DNA of 64,000 bases. It comes from Microbacterium candidum. GTDB lineage: Bacteria; Actinomycetota; Actinomycetes; Actinomycetales; Microbacteriaceae. The notes under the pieces are model-generated. The model had not been told where the DNA came from, searched no databases, and saw only the letters and a program-made list of their open reading frames with translations. Shown in pieces: positions 43,161-50,859 of this stretch. Made by a program: the position numbers and the translations under genes. The first letter of the stretch is position 1. Every line of letters starts with the position of its first letter. Location of the stretch: positions 372,001-436,000 of the forward strand of contig NZ_JASXSZ010000002.1 of the NCBI RefSeq assembly GCF_030315975.1. Direction: 5' to 3'.

Positions 43161-43996
43161 CCGACGACGGTGCGCTGCTCCACCGGAGGGGTGCGACCGC
43201 TCAGCTGCTCGCCGCGCTCGGTCATGATGCGCGCCCCGATCTCGGGCTGCGGCAGCAGGTAGAACGCGCCGTTCGCCGCCTGAGCGAAGATCTCGCGGGC
43301 CGCATCCGCCGGGGTCGACCCGGTCGCCAGCAGCTCGCGCATCGTGCGGCGCTCGTCCTCCGCGGCGGCGACGTCACCGGCATCCACCATGCCCGTCGCG
43401 TCGAAGATCCGCGTCGCGACGGCGGCCGGCAGCACGACGCCGACGCGGATCGGCGCACCCACCCGCGCGAGGTCGACCTGCAGCGCCTCGCTCATGCCGA
43501 GGACGGCATGCTTCGTCGCGATGTACGGGCCCTGCCGCGAGATCGTCTTGACCGCGGCGACGGATGCGAGGTTCCAGATGTGCGCGGGAGCATCCGCAGC
43601 GATCATGCGCGGCACGAAGGAGCGGATGCCGTGGAACACCCCGCTCACGTTGATGTCGACGATGCGCCGCCAGTTCTCGAGCGGCGTGTCCCACAGATAG
43701 CCGAGCTGCTCGACGCCGGCGTTGTTGACGAGGAGGGACACCGGGCCGAGGGCGAAAGCCGTGTCGGCAAGAGCGTCGACCTGGGCGGGGTCGCGAACAT
43801 CCGTCTCCACCGCCCACGCCCGGGCGCCGCCGTCGATCAGGTCGCGCGCGGCCCGCCGTGCGGCCGCAGCGTCCACGTCGGCGATGACGACCCGCATTCC
43901 GAGCCCCGCCGCGTGCCGGGCGATGCCTTCGCCGATGCCGGACCCGGCACCCGTGACGACGGCGAGTCCGCCTTCGAAGGTCTGCGGCGGGATCAT
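43148..43996 (-). CDS. Short-chain dehydrogenase/reductase
   Basis: The 282-residue SDR has LAVVTGAGSGIGEGIARHAA, LLVNNAGVEQLGYLWDTPLE, LASVAAVKTISRQGPYIATK with YIATK and VVLPAAVATRIF in place of the usual PG motif. The C-terminus is longer than usual (EIGARIMTERGEQLSGRTPP), as in a subgroup annotated with cyclic-alcohol SDRs. It lies one base after the PadR gene on the same strand, so PadR and this SDR are probably cotranscribed. Confidence 0.82.
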   Translation of the reverse strand: MIPPQTFEGGLAVVTGAGSGIGEGIARHAAGLGMRVVIADVDAAAARRAARDLIDGGARAWAVETDVRDPAQVDALADTAFALGPVSLLVNNAGVEQLGYLWDTPLENWRRIVDINVSGVFHGIRSFVPRMIAADAPAHIWNLASVAAVKTISRQGPYIATKHAVLGMSEALQVDLARVGAPIRVGVVLPAAVATRIFDATGMVDAGDVAAAEDERRTMRELLATGSTPADAAREIFAQAANGAFYLLPQPEIGARIMTERGEQLSGRTPPVEQRTVVGQTP

Positions 43997-43997
43997 G

Positions 43998-44585
43998 TCA
44001 GCTCTCCTCGTCCTCGTTCTCGATCTGCTCGCGCAGCCATCCGATGCGCGCGGCCTCGTCCTGCAGGTACCGGGTCGACCAGCCGAGGGCGATCGACGAA
44101 TAGCGCCACCCGGGCACGGCGGACGAGTTCGCCCGGTGCTGCTCGGCGCGCTCCGCGCGGGCGAGCACCTCGTCGCGGTAGTCGTCGAGCACCCGCAGCA
44201 GCCGGGTGCGGTCGCCGTTGTGCGCCGCCCAGACGCGCAGGAGGACGGGGTGCTTCAGCACCACCGGGTCGGGCTCGAGCCGGTCGGCCCAGTCCCGCAT
44301 CCAACGCCGCCCGGTGTCGGTGATCTCGTACAGCCGCCGGCTCTTCGCCTCGTGCGTCTGCTCCACGCGGGAGACGACGAGTCCGTGGCTCTCGAGCCGG
44401 CGCAGCTCGGTGTAGATCTGGCTCTGCGACGGCGCCCAGTAGAAGAACGCCAGGCTCTGCTCGGCCCAGCGCTTGATGTCGTAGCCGGAGAGCTGCTCGC
44501 CGAACGACAGGATGCCGAGAACGGCCCAGCTCGTCGCCGGCAGCTCGGCCTCGTCGGCTGTCACGACCTCGGCGTCGTCGTCCAT
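43998..44585 (-). CDS. PadR-family transcriptional regulator
   Basis: The 195-residue protein has a PadR winged helix: TSWAVLGILSFGEQLSGYDI, APSQSQIYTELRRLESHGLV and RRLYEITDTGRRWM, followed by a helical Vir-like C-terminal domain for dimerisation. PadR repressors often respond to phenolic or lipophilic compounds. Two TATGAC-type palindromes, at 44649-44665 and 44748-44764, flank the promoter region shared with the esterase-BVMO operon, so I infer autorepression and control of that operon. Confidence 0.88.
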   Translation of the reverse strand: MDDDAEVVTADEAELPATSWAVLGILSFGEQLSGYDIKRWAEQSLAFFYWAPSQSQIYTELRRLESHGLVVSRVEQTHEAKSRRLYEITDTGRRWMRDWADRLEPDPVVLKHPVLLRVWAAHNGDRTRLLRVLDDYRDEVLARAERAEQHRANSSAVPGWRYSSIALGWSTRYLQDEAARIGWLREQIENEDEES

Positions 44586-44648
44586 GCGGCTCCCCCTCTG
44601 TGTTCACGACGCGTGCGCTCCGCGTCGAGCGGATGGTTCTGAACACGG

Positions 44649-44764
44649 TATGACTTTCCGGCATAGTTCCATGGCGGCGGCGTCGGACACAAGTGCAAAC
44701 CAAGCGCTTGACCAACTCTCGACACCATGCGATAGTTCTGGCAGTGCTATGACTTTTAGTCATA
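44649..44764. promoter_or_regulatory. Two candidate PadR operators
   Basis: TATGACTTTTAGTCATA at 44748-44764 is a near-perfect 17-bp palindrome 18 bp before the esterase ATG; TATGACTTTCCGGCATA at 44649-44665 shares its left half and ends in CATA. The ATGAC...GTCAT form resembles operators known for PadR-type repressors. One site faces each gene of the divergent pair, and the KstR2-type site at 44699 lies between them. Confidence 0.6.
44699..44712. promoter_or_regulatory. KstR2-type operator in the PadR/esterase divergent region
   Basis: ACCAAGCGCTTGAC matches AnCAAGnnCTTGnT except for the final base. It lies 71 bp upstream of the esterase start and 114 bp upstream of padR, between the two PadR candidate sites. 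Confidence 0.72.
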
Positions 44765-44782
44765 CCGATCGAAGGAGATCGC

Positions 44783-45745
44783 ATGAGCGCGACGGATGCC
44801 ACGCCGGCCGCCGCGGGGGTGGGCGACGAGACGCGTCGCCTGCTCGCGCTGCTGAACGAGACGTTCCCCGACATCGCGTCGATGGAGCCGCTCGAGGCGC
44901 GCACGGCGGTCGATGCCCGCATCCGCCCTGCGGCGAACCTCGACGACGTCGCCTCCACGACGGACGAAGCCGTCGGCACCGACGGCGTGACGGTGCGCGT
45001 CTACCGGCCGCACGATCCCGACCCCGATGTGCCGGCCACGGTCTACGTGCACGGCGGCGGGTTCCTGCACGGCTCGGTGGAGGGACACGACTCCTACTGC
45101 CGCAGCTGGGCGCGTGCCGTGCGCGGCATCGTGGTCTCCGTCGACCACCGCCGGGCTCCGGATGTGCCGGCGCCGGTGCCGCTCGAAGACGTGATCGCCG
45201 CCGTCGACTGGGTACGCGCGAACGGGTTCGCCGACGCCGGCGTCGTCATCGCGGGCGACAGCTCGGGCGGAAACCTCGCGGCGGGCGCGGCGCTCGCCCT
45301 GCGCGATCGCAGCGACTCCCCGCTCGTCGGCCAGGTGCTGCTCTACCCGTTCCTCGACCCGACGATGTCGTCGCCGTCGTACGAGCGGAACGCCGAGGGG
45401 TACTTCATCACGGCCCGCATCCTCGACTACTACTGGCAGTCGTACCTGGGCGAGACCGACCGGGATGCCGCGGCATCGGACCCGCGGATCTCGCCGCCCG
45501 CCGCATCCTCACTGGCGGGGCTCCCGCCCGCGATCGTGGTGACGGGCGGACGCGACCCGCTGTGCGACGAGGGCCGCGACTACGCGGACGCGCTGCGCGA
45601 TGCCGGCGTCCCCGTCATCCATCACCACTTCCCCGAGCAGTTCCACGGCTTCGCGACGATCCCCGGCTACGGGCCGGGTGCCGCCGCGAGCGCGATCGTC
45701 TGGTCGGATTTCGCCCGCATGTTCACGAGAGCAGGAGAGTCATGA
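44783..45745 (+). CDS. Alpha/beta hydrolase, HSL-type esterase
   Basis: The 320-residue protein is a hormone-sensitive-lipase-family hydrolase: HGGGFLHGSVEGHD (oxyanion HGGG), GVVIAGDSSGGNLAAGAALA with nucleophile Ser in GDSSGG, Asp in VVTGGRDPLCDEG and catalytic His in EQFHGFATIP. GAAGGAG precedes the ATG. It is ATGA-coupled to a flavin monooxygenase, so it is well placed to hydrolyse the ester or lactone formed by Baeyer-Villiger oxidation. Expression is probably under both PadR and KstR2 control. Confidence 0.87.
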   Translation: MSATDATPAAAGVGDETRRLLALLNETFPDIASMEPLEARTAVDARIRPAANLDDVASTTDEAVGTDGVTVRVYRPHDPDPDVPATVYVHGGGFLHGSVEGHDSYCRSWARAVRGIVVSVDHRRAPDVPAPVPLEDVIAAVDWVRANGFADAGVVIAGDSSGGNLAAGAALALRDRSDSPLVGQVLLYPFLDPTMSSPSYERNAEGYFITARILDYYWQSYLGETDRDAAASDPRISPPAASSLAGLPPAIVVTGGRDPLCDEGRDYADALRDAGVPVIHHHFPEQFHGFATIPGYGPGAAASAIVWSDFARMFTRAGES

Positions 45746-47349
45746 GCGACACGCACACCCACCACGACCTCATCGTCGTCGGCGCCGGCTTCGCCGGGAT
45801 GTACACCGTGATCCACGGGGTCCGCGCCGGCCTCGACGTGCTCGGCCTCGAGGCCGGGAACGACGTCGGCGGCACTTGGTACTGGAATCGCTACCCCGGC
45901 GCGCGGTGCGACGTGGAGAGCATCGACTACTCCTTCTCGTTCGACGAGGACCTGCAGCGCGAGTGGCGCTGGACCGAGCGCTACGCCACGCAGCCGGAGA
46001 TCCACCGGTACCTCGCCTACGTGGCGGACCGGTACGACGTGCGCCGCAGCTTCCGGTTCGGCGAGTTCGTCGATGGCGCGGACTGGGATGAGGACACGCA
46101 GCGCTGGACCGTCCGCACCCGCGATGGCCTCGTCGCATCCGCGCGCTGGCTCGTGATGGCGACCGGCAGCCTCTCCACGCCGATCCTGCCCGACATCCCC
46201 GGCCGGGACTCGTTCGCGGGCGACGTCTACCAGACCTCGGTGTGGCCCGACGAGCACCCCGACTTCGCCGGGCAGCGCGTCGCGGTGATCGGCACGGGCT
46301 CGTCGGCCGTCCAGTCGATCCCGATCTTCGCCGAGAGCGCCGACGAGCTCGTCGTCTACCAGCGCACGGCCAATTACAGCGTGCCCGCGTTCAACCGCCT
46401 TCTCGACGACGCCGAGTGGGATCAGGTGCTCGAGCGCTACGACGAGCGGCGCGAGCTGTCCTGGAACGGCCTGGCCGGATCTCCGTGGGGAAGCCACCCG
46501 ATCCCGTTCGAGGACGTGCCGGAGGACGAGCGCGATGCGATCTTCGAGGAGGCGTGGGAACGCGGCGGCGTACTGTTCGCCAAGGCCTTCCAGGGCCTGA
46601 CCGCCAAGCCCGAGATCAACGCCGCGGCGCGCGATTTCTTCGAGCGCAAGATCGGCGGCATCGTGCAGGACCCGCAGACCCTAGCGGATCTCACACCGCA
46701 CAACCATGCCATCGGCACCAAGCGCATCTGCACCGACTCGGGCTACTTCGAGACGTTCAACCTGCCGCATGTCGACCTGGTGAATCTGCGCCGCGATCCG
46801 ATCGTCGAGATCTCGCCGGAGGGCATCCGCACGGAGTCCGGCGCGCGCGGGTTCGACGTCATCGTGTACGCCACGGGCTTCGACGCCATGACGGGGTCGC
46901 TGACACGCATCGACATCCGCGGGCGCGATGGCGCGCTGCTCCGGGATGCGTGGGCCGACGGCGCGACGACGTACCTCGGCGTCGCCGTCCCCGGCTTCCC
47001 GAACCTCCTCGTGCTCAACGGCCCCGGGACGCCCAGCGTGCTCTCCAACATGGCGCTCACGTCCGAGCAGCAGGGCGACTATGCGCTGCGGCTCATCGCC
47101 TACAGCGACGAGAACGGGTACACGTCCGTCGAGGCCAGAGCGGATTCCGCGCACGCCTGGGACGCGCACGGGGCCGAGCTCGCCGGCAAGACCCTCTTCG
47201 GGGACGCGGAGTCGTGGTACACGGGCGCGAACATCGCCGGCAAGGCGCGCGGGTTCCTCCCCTACATCGGCGGGTTCCGCCCCTACATCGACCGCGTCGA
47301 CGCGGTGGCGGCGGAGGGCTACCCCGGGTTCGTGTTGACCCGCGCGTGA
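45742..47349 (+). CDS. Baeyer-Villiger-like flavin monooxygenase
   Basis: The 535-residue protein has FAD-binding GAGFAGMYTVIHGVRAGLDV near the N-terminus, GGTWYWNRYPGARCDVESID (the BVMO GGTWYWxxYPGxxxD block), an NADPH Rossmann motif VAVIGTGSSAVQSIPI, and the conserved ATGFD near residue 385. The type I fingerprint FxGxxxHxxxWP appears as FAGDVYQTSVWP, with Gln for His. The sequence is otherwise typical of cyclic-ketone/steroid BVMOs. It would insert oxygen next to a ketone giving a lactone or ester for the coupled esterase. The His-to-Gln change may alter NADPH use. Confidence 0.85.
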   Translation: MSDTHTHHDLIVVGAGFAGMYTVIHGVRAGLDVLGLEAGNDVGGTWYWNRYPGARCDVESIDYSFSFDEDLQREWRWTERYATQPEIHRYLAYVADRYDVRRSFRFGEFVDGADWDEDTQRWTVRTRDGLVASARWLVMATGSLSTPILPDIPGRDSFAGDVYQTSVWPDEHPDFAGQRVAVIGTGSSAVQSIPIFAESADELVVYQRTANYSVPAFNRLLDDAEWDQVLERYDERRELSWNGLAGSPWGSHPIPFEDVPEDERDAIFEEAWERGGVLFAKAFQGLTAKPEINAAARDFFERKIGGIVQDPQTLADLTPHNHAIGTKRICTDSGYFETFNLPHVDLVNLRRDPIVEISPEGIRTESGARGFDVIVYATGFDAMTGSLTRIDIRGRDGALLRDAWADGATTYLGVAVPGFPNLLVLNGPGTPSVLSNMALTSEQQGDYALRLIAYSDENGYTSVEARADSAHAWDAHGAELAGKTLFGDAESWYTGANIAGKARGFLPYIGGFRPYIDRVDAVAAEGYPGFVLTRA

Positions 47350-47396
47350 GCCCGCGCGCACGGGCCCTTGGCACCGTGGGACGCCGGCGCTAGGGT

Positions 47397-47414
47397 ATCA
47401 AGCAAACGCTTGGT
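47397..47414. promoter_or_regulatory. KstR2-like operator before the SDR-thioesterase-SnoaL operon
   Basis: ATCAAGCAAACGCTTGGT includes AGCAAACGCTTGGT (47401-47414), one mismatch from AnCAAGnnCTTGnT. It ends 11 bp before the ATG at 47426, with GGAGG (47417-47421) directly after it, so operator and ribosome site are nearly contiguous. Confidence 0.75.
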
Positions 47415-47425
47415 CTGGAGGATTC

Positions 47426-48169
47426 ATGGATGGTGCCCGCTTCGGCTTCTCGCCAGACGATGCCGTGCTGATCACCGGCGCGGGAAGCGGCATCGGCCGC
47501 GCCACTGCGCTGCGCGCGGCCGAGCAGGGACTCGCCCTCAGCCTGTGGGACCTCGACCCCGCAGGACTCGCGGCGACCGTGGAGCTCGTCGCGCCGACCG
47601 GGGTGCGCGTCCACTCGTGGGTGGCCGACGTCGGGGACGAGGATGCGGTCGCGGACGGTGTCGGCGACGCCGTCGCCGCGCTCGGCACCATCCGCTACCT
47701 CCACAACAACGCCGGCCCCGCCTCGAGCAGCAGCATCCCGTTCGACCGCGCGCTGGAGATCTGCGTCGGCAGCGTCCGACGGGTCACCCAGCACTGGTCG
47801 GCGGCGGCGCCGGGCGCCGGAGCGGCCATGGTCGCGACCACGTCGGTCGCCGGCAACCTCGTGGGGACGGACAGCGACTGGTACTCCGCATCCAAGGCCG
47901 CGATCATGGGCTACGTCCGCCACCTCGCCGCCCACCGGGCTGCGGAGTTCCGCAGCAATGGCGTCGCCCCCGGCATGACGGACACCCCCCGGCTCGCCGG
48001 ATTCGCGCAGAGTGAGACGGGCAAGCGCGTGCTCACCCGCATCCCGCTCGGCCGCATGGCGAGCCCCGACGACATCGCCTACGCGACGCTCTTCCTCCTC
48101 TCCCCCGTCGCGTCGTACATCAACGGCGTCTTCCTGCCGGTCGACGGCGGCTGGACGGTCACGCAATGA
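47426..48169 (+). CDS. Short-chain dehydrogenase/reductase
   Basis: The 247-residue SDR has AVLITGAGSGIGRATALRAA, LHNNAGPASS, TSVAGNLVGTDSDWYSASKA with YSASK, and VAPGMTDTPRLAGF with INGVFLPVDGGWT at the end. A GGAGG site precedes the ATG. It opens a three-gene rightward operon with a thioesterase (ATGA overlap) and a SnoaL-like protein (TGATG). A ring-alcohol dehydrogenase role is likely. Confidence 0.83.
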   Translation: MDGARFGFSPDDAVLITGAGSGIGRATALRAAEQGLALSLWDLDPAGLAATVELVAPTGVRVHSWVADVGDEDAVADGVGDAVAALGTIRYLHNNAGPASSSSIPFDRALEICVGSVRRVTQHWSAAAPGAGAAMVATTSVAGNLVGTDSDWYSASKAAIMGYVRHLAAHRAAEFRSNGVAPGMTDTPRLAGFAQSETGKRVLTRIPLGRMASPDDIAYATLFLLSPVASYINGVFLPVDGGWTVTQ

Positions 48170-48597
48170 CCGACGCACCGGTGCTGCACAGCGCCACCCA
48201 CCGCCTGAGCTACGCCGACACCGACCCGGCCGGCATCCTGTACTACGCCGCCTGGTTCCCCAAGATGGAGGCACTGCAGACCGAGTTCCTCTTCCTGCAG
48301 GGGCTGCGCCAGGACACGCTCCTCGACCGGTTCGGCTGGTGGACCGTGTCGCGCGCGACGAAGTGCGACTACCTCGCGGCGGCCCGACTGCTCGAGGAGT
48401 TCCGCATCGATCTGCGGCTCGGGGAGATCGGGACCACCTCGTTCCGCTTCGACTTCGACATGCGGCGCATCGGCGACGACGTGCAGGTGGCGCGCGCGTC
48501 GAACACCGTCGTCACCGTCTCGTCGGATCAGCGGCCGGTCCGCATCCCGGAGATGCTGCGCGTGCGCCTGGAGGCGTGGCGCACCGGAGCGGTCTGA
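48166..48597 (+). CDS. 4HBT-type hotdog thioesterase
   Basis: The 143-residue protein has SYADTDPAGILYYAAWFPKM, the 4-hydroxybenzoyl-CoA-thioesterase/YbgC motif with catalytic Asp in YADTDPAG, and RATKCDYLAAARLLEEFRID for the second strand set. It should cleave an acyl-CoA thioester, perhaps to recycle CoA from a dead-end ester. Its coupling to an SDR and a SnoaL-like gene suggests a substrate-specific role. TGATG overlap links it to the next gene. Confidence 0.82.
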   Translation: MTDAPVLHSATHRLSYADTDPAGILYYAAWFPKMEALQTEFLFLQGLRQDTLLDRFGWWTVSRATKCDYLAAARLLEEFRIDLRLGEIGTTSFRFDFDMRRIGDDVQVARASNTVVTVSSDQRPVRIPEMLRVRLEAWRTGAV

Positions 48598-49016
48598 TGG
48601 ATGCGGGCGACCGCGTCGACATCGCGATGCTCATCGCGCGCATCGCGCAGCTGGCCGACGACGGCGAGGTCGACGACTACCTCGACTGCTTCACCGGCGA
48701 TGCCGCGTGGGAGCTCACCGACGCGAGCGGCATCGGCCTCGAGGTGCAGACCCGCCGCGGCCGTGCCGAGCTCGAGGCGGGTGTCCGCGAGCGCCGCGCG
48801 CAAGGGATGCAGGGCCCCGGCACGCACACGAAGCACGACGTGTCGACGGTCGCCGTGACGGTCGACGGCGACCGCGCGCGGGCGAGCGCCTACTACCGCT
48901 ACTACCTCGACACGCACGCGACGCCGCGGCTTGCGACGATGGGCCGGTACGACGATGAGTTCGTCCGCGCCGCCGAGGGATGGCGGCTCGCCCGCCGCGT
49001 GATCAGTCGGAGCTGA
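48597..49016 (+). CDS. SnoaL/NTF2-like protein (3 of 4)
   Basis: The 139-residue protein has RVDIAMLIARIAQLADDGEV, DDYLDCFTGDAAWELTDASG, HTKHDVSTVAVTVDGDRARA and the end strand GWRLARRVISRS. This is the SnoaL_4 pattern with a Tyr in DDYLDCF at the pocket. The start codon overlaps the thioesterase stop. Its 3' end overlaps the convergent MBL gene by 14 bp. Function may be isomerase, dehydratase or ligand binding. Confidence 0.7.
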   Translation: MDAGDRVDIAMLIARIAQLADDGEVDDYLDCFTGDAAWELTDASGIGLEVQTRRGRAELEAGVRERRAQGMQGPGTHTKHDVSTVAVTVDGDRARASAYYRYYLDTHATPRLATMGRYDDEFVRAAEGWRLARRVISRS

Positions 49017-50046
49017 CGCGCGACAGGAACGCGGCGGCCCGCCCGCTGCGGACGAGATCGAGATGCATGTCCGCCTGGCGCAGCGCGGAGTGCAGGTGGA
49101 ATCCGTCGAGGCCGTCCCAGCCCGCGGTCCAGGTGAGCCGTCGTGCGTACTCCCACACCGGTGCATCGCCGAGCTCGGGACGCAGGACGGCGACCTCGGC
49201 GGTGCGCCGCAGGTGGTGCGCCGCGATCTCCGCGCAGCGACCAGCCAGCCCCGTGAAGCGGAACTCGTGCCCGGGCAGCACCTCGAGGTCTCCGAGGCCG
49301 GCGATCCGGTCGAGCGAGTCGAGGTAGTCGCCGAGGGGGTCGGTGCCGGGGAGCGTGCCGATGCCGACACCCGCGTAGATGCGCGGCAGGACGTGGTCGC
49401 CGGAGAGCACGACGCCGCGCGCGCGATCCACGAGGCACATGTGACCCGACGTGTGGCCCGGCGTGAGCAGAACGTCGAGCGAGCCGGCGTCCCCGAGCTC
49501 GATGCGGTCGCCGTCCGCCACGAGGACGTCGGCAACCGTGGTCGGCACGAGCGACGGACGATCGAATGACTCCCGCAGCTCTTCGCGGCGGGCCGACGGC
49601 ACCGCCCACGCCTCGAGAAGCCGTTCGTATGCGGCGCGGTCGTTGCGGCCGGGCGCCGTCTCCTGTGTCAGCACGTCGGCCTCGCGGCCCGACAGGACGA
49701 GTCGCGCACCGCTGGCCTGGCGCAGGCGTGCAGCAGCACCGAGGTGATCGGGATGGTGATGGGTCACGATGATCGTCACGATGTCGGTGACACGCAGTCC
49801 GAAGGACGCCAGGACCTTCTCGATCGAGGGCAGCGTCTCGACTCCGTCCCAGCCGGGATCGACGACATGGACCCCGTCGGAGCCGATGAAGACGTAGGCC
49901 AGTGTGTACGGGAGGGCACTCGCCGGTATGGGCACCGGGAACGCCCAGAGCCCGTCGGAGACATGCTCGGGCGCCGGCAGACCGCGCGCGTCCCACGCAT
50001 CCCGCTGCGCCATGCTCGTGGGCCGGGCGCTCGAGGCCCTGGTCAT
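49003..50046 (-). CDS. Metallo-beta-lactamase-fold hydrolase
   Basis: The 347-residue protein has the zinc motif IIVTHHHPDHLGAAARLRQA (HxHxDH as HHHPDH), a third His in TPGHTSGHMCLVDRARGVVL with the bridging Asp in LSGDHVLP, and a late His in EVLPGHEFRF. The C-terminal helical domain after residue 260 is typical of glyoxalase II/lactonase-like MBL proteins. It could hydrolyse a lactone or thioester. The start overlaps the stop of the upstream crotonase (ATGA), so both form a leftward operon from the operator at 50830. Confidence 0.82.
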   Translation of the reverse strand: MTRASSARPTSMAQRDAWDARGLPAPEHVSDGLWAFPVPIPASALPYTLAYVFIGSDGVHVVDPGWDGVETLPSIEKVLASFGLRVTDIVTIIVTHHHPDHLGAAARLRQASGARLVLSGREADVLTQETAPGRNDRAAYERLLEAWAVPSARREELRESFDRPSLVPTTVADVLVADGDRIELGDAGSLDVLLTPGHTSGHMCLVDRARGVVLSGDHVLPRIYAGVGIGTLPGTDPLGDYLDSLDRIAGLGDLEVLPGHEFRFTGLAGRCAEIAAHHLRRTAEVAVLRPELGDAPVWEYARRLTWTAGWDGLDGFHLHSALRQADMHLDLVRSGRAAAFLSRVSSD

Positions 50047-50801
50047 GACGCGTGCCGCCGGAAGGAGATGGGCCGCTTCGCGAGGAACGCCTCGCGCGCG
50101 ATGGCGTACTCGTCCGACGCGAGCAGGTCTCCCTGCACCGCGAGCTCGGCGACGAGCGCTTCCTCGAGAGCCGACTCGGCCGCACCGCGCACGAGGCGCT
50201 TGGAGGCGAAGACCGCCTGCTGCGGAGCGTCGAGGATGCGGTCGACGTACACGGCGATACGGGCGTCGAGCTGGTCGTCCGGGACGACGTCGGCGATGAG
50301 CCCCCATTCGGCGGCCTGGGTCGCGCCGATCCGCTCCCCGCCGAGGATCATGCGGGTCGCCCGCGCGCGACCGACGAGCTCCACCAGCGTGCGGGTGGCA
50401 CCGCCGTCGGGCACGAGTCCGATCGGGAGGAAGGGCATGAGGAAGAACGCGGATGCTGCAGCCACGACGAGGTCGCACGCGACCGCGATCGACGCTCCGA
50501 CGCCCGCCGCCGGGCCCTGGACGCGCGCGATGACGACCGCGCGCGCGCCGGAGATCGCACGGATGACGTCGGCCGCGGCGGCGACGGTGGCCGCATCCAC
50601 GAGCCCAGACAGGTCCGCGCCGGTGCAGAAGGCGCGACCCTCGCCCTCGAGGACGATGACAGAGGGCCCGTCGGCGTCGACCGCGCGGATCGTCTCGGCG
50701 AGAGCCGCGAGGTCTTCCGTCGTGAGGGAGTTCAGCCGGGACGGCCGACTCAGCCGCACCACCGCACGGTCACCCACACGCTCACTCGACACGACATCCA
50801 T
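50043..50801 (-). CDS. Enoyl-CoA hydratase/isomerase family protein
   Basis: The 252-residue crotonase has VVRLSRPSRLNSLTTEDLAA, GRAFCTGADLSGLVDAATVA (oxyanion-hole Ala-Asp), RVQGPAAGVGASIAVACDLV and FLMPFLPIGLVPDGGATRTL, with the late region LARxMILGGERIGATQAAEW-like. The start at 50801 (MDVVSS) lies 28 bp from the KstR2-like site; an upstream in-frame extension to 50834 would overlap that operator. It is ATGA-coupled to the MBL hydrolase. Isomerase or hydratase activity cannot be separated. Confidence 0.8.
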   Translation of the reverse strand: MDVVSSERVGDRAVVRLSRPSRLNSLTTEDLAALAETIRAVDADGPSVIVLEGEGRAFCTGADLSGLVDAATVAAAADVIRAISGARAVVIARVQGPAAGVGASIAVACDLVVAAASAFFLMPFLPIGLVPDGGATRTLVELVGRARATRMILGGERIGATQAAEWGLIADVVPDDQLDARIAVYVDRILDAPQQAVFASKRLVRGAAESALEEALVAELAVQGDLLASDEYAIAREAFLAKRPISFRRHAS

Positions 50802-50829
50802 CCTGGACCCCTCTCGATCTCGACAGCAT

Positions 50830-50847
50830 ACCAATCAAATGCTTGGT
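50830..50847. promoter_or_regulatory. KstR2-like operator between crotonase-MBL and OYE genes
   Basis: ACCAATCAAATGCTTGGT is an 18-bp palindrome with two mismatched pairs; ATCAAATGCTTGGT (50834-50847) is one change from AnCAAGnnCTTGnT. It lies 28 bp from the leftward crotonase start and 12 bp before the OYE start. Confidence 0.75.
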
Positions 50848-50859
50848 AGAGTCAGCGGC

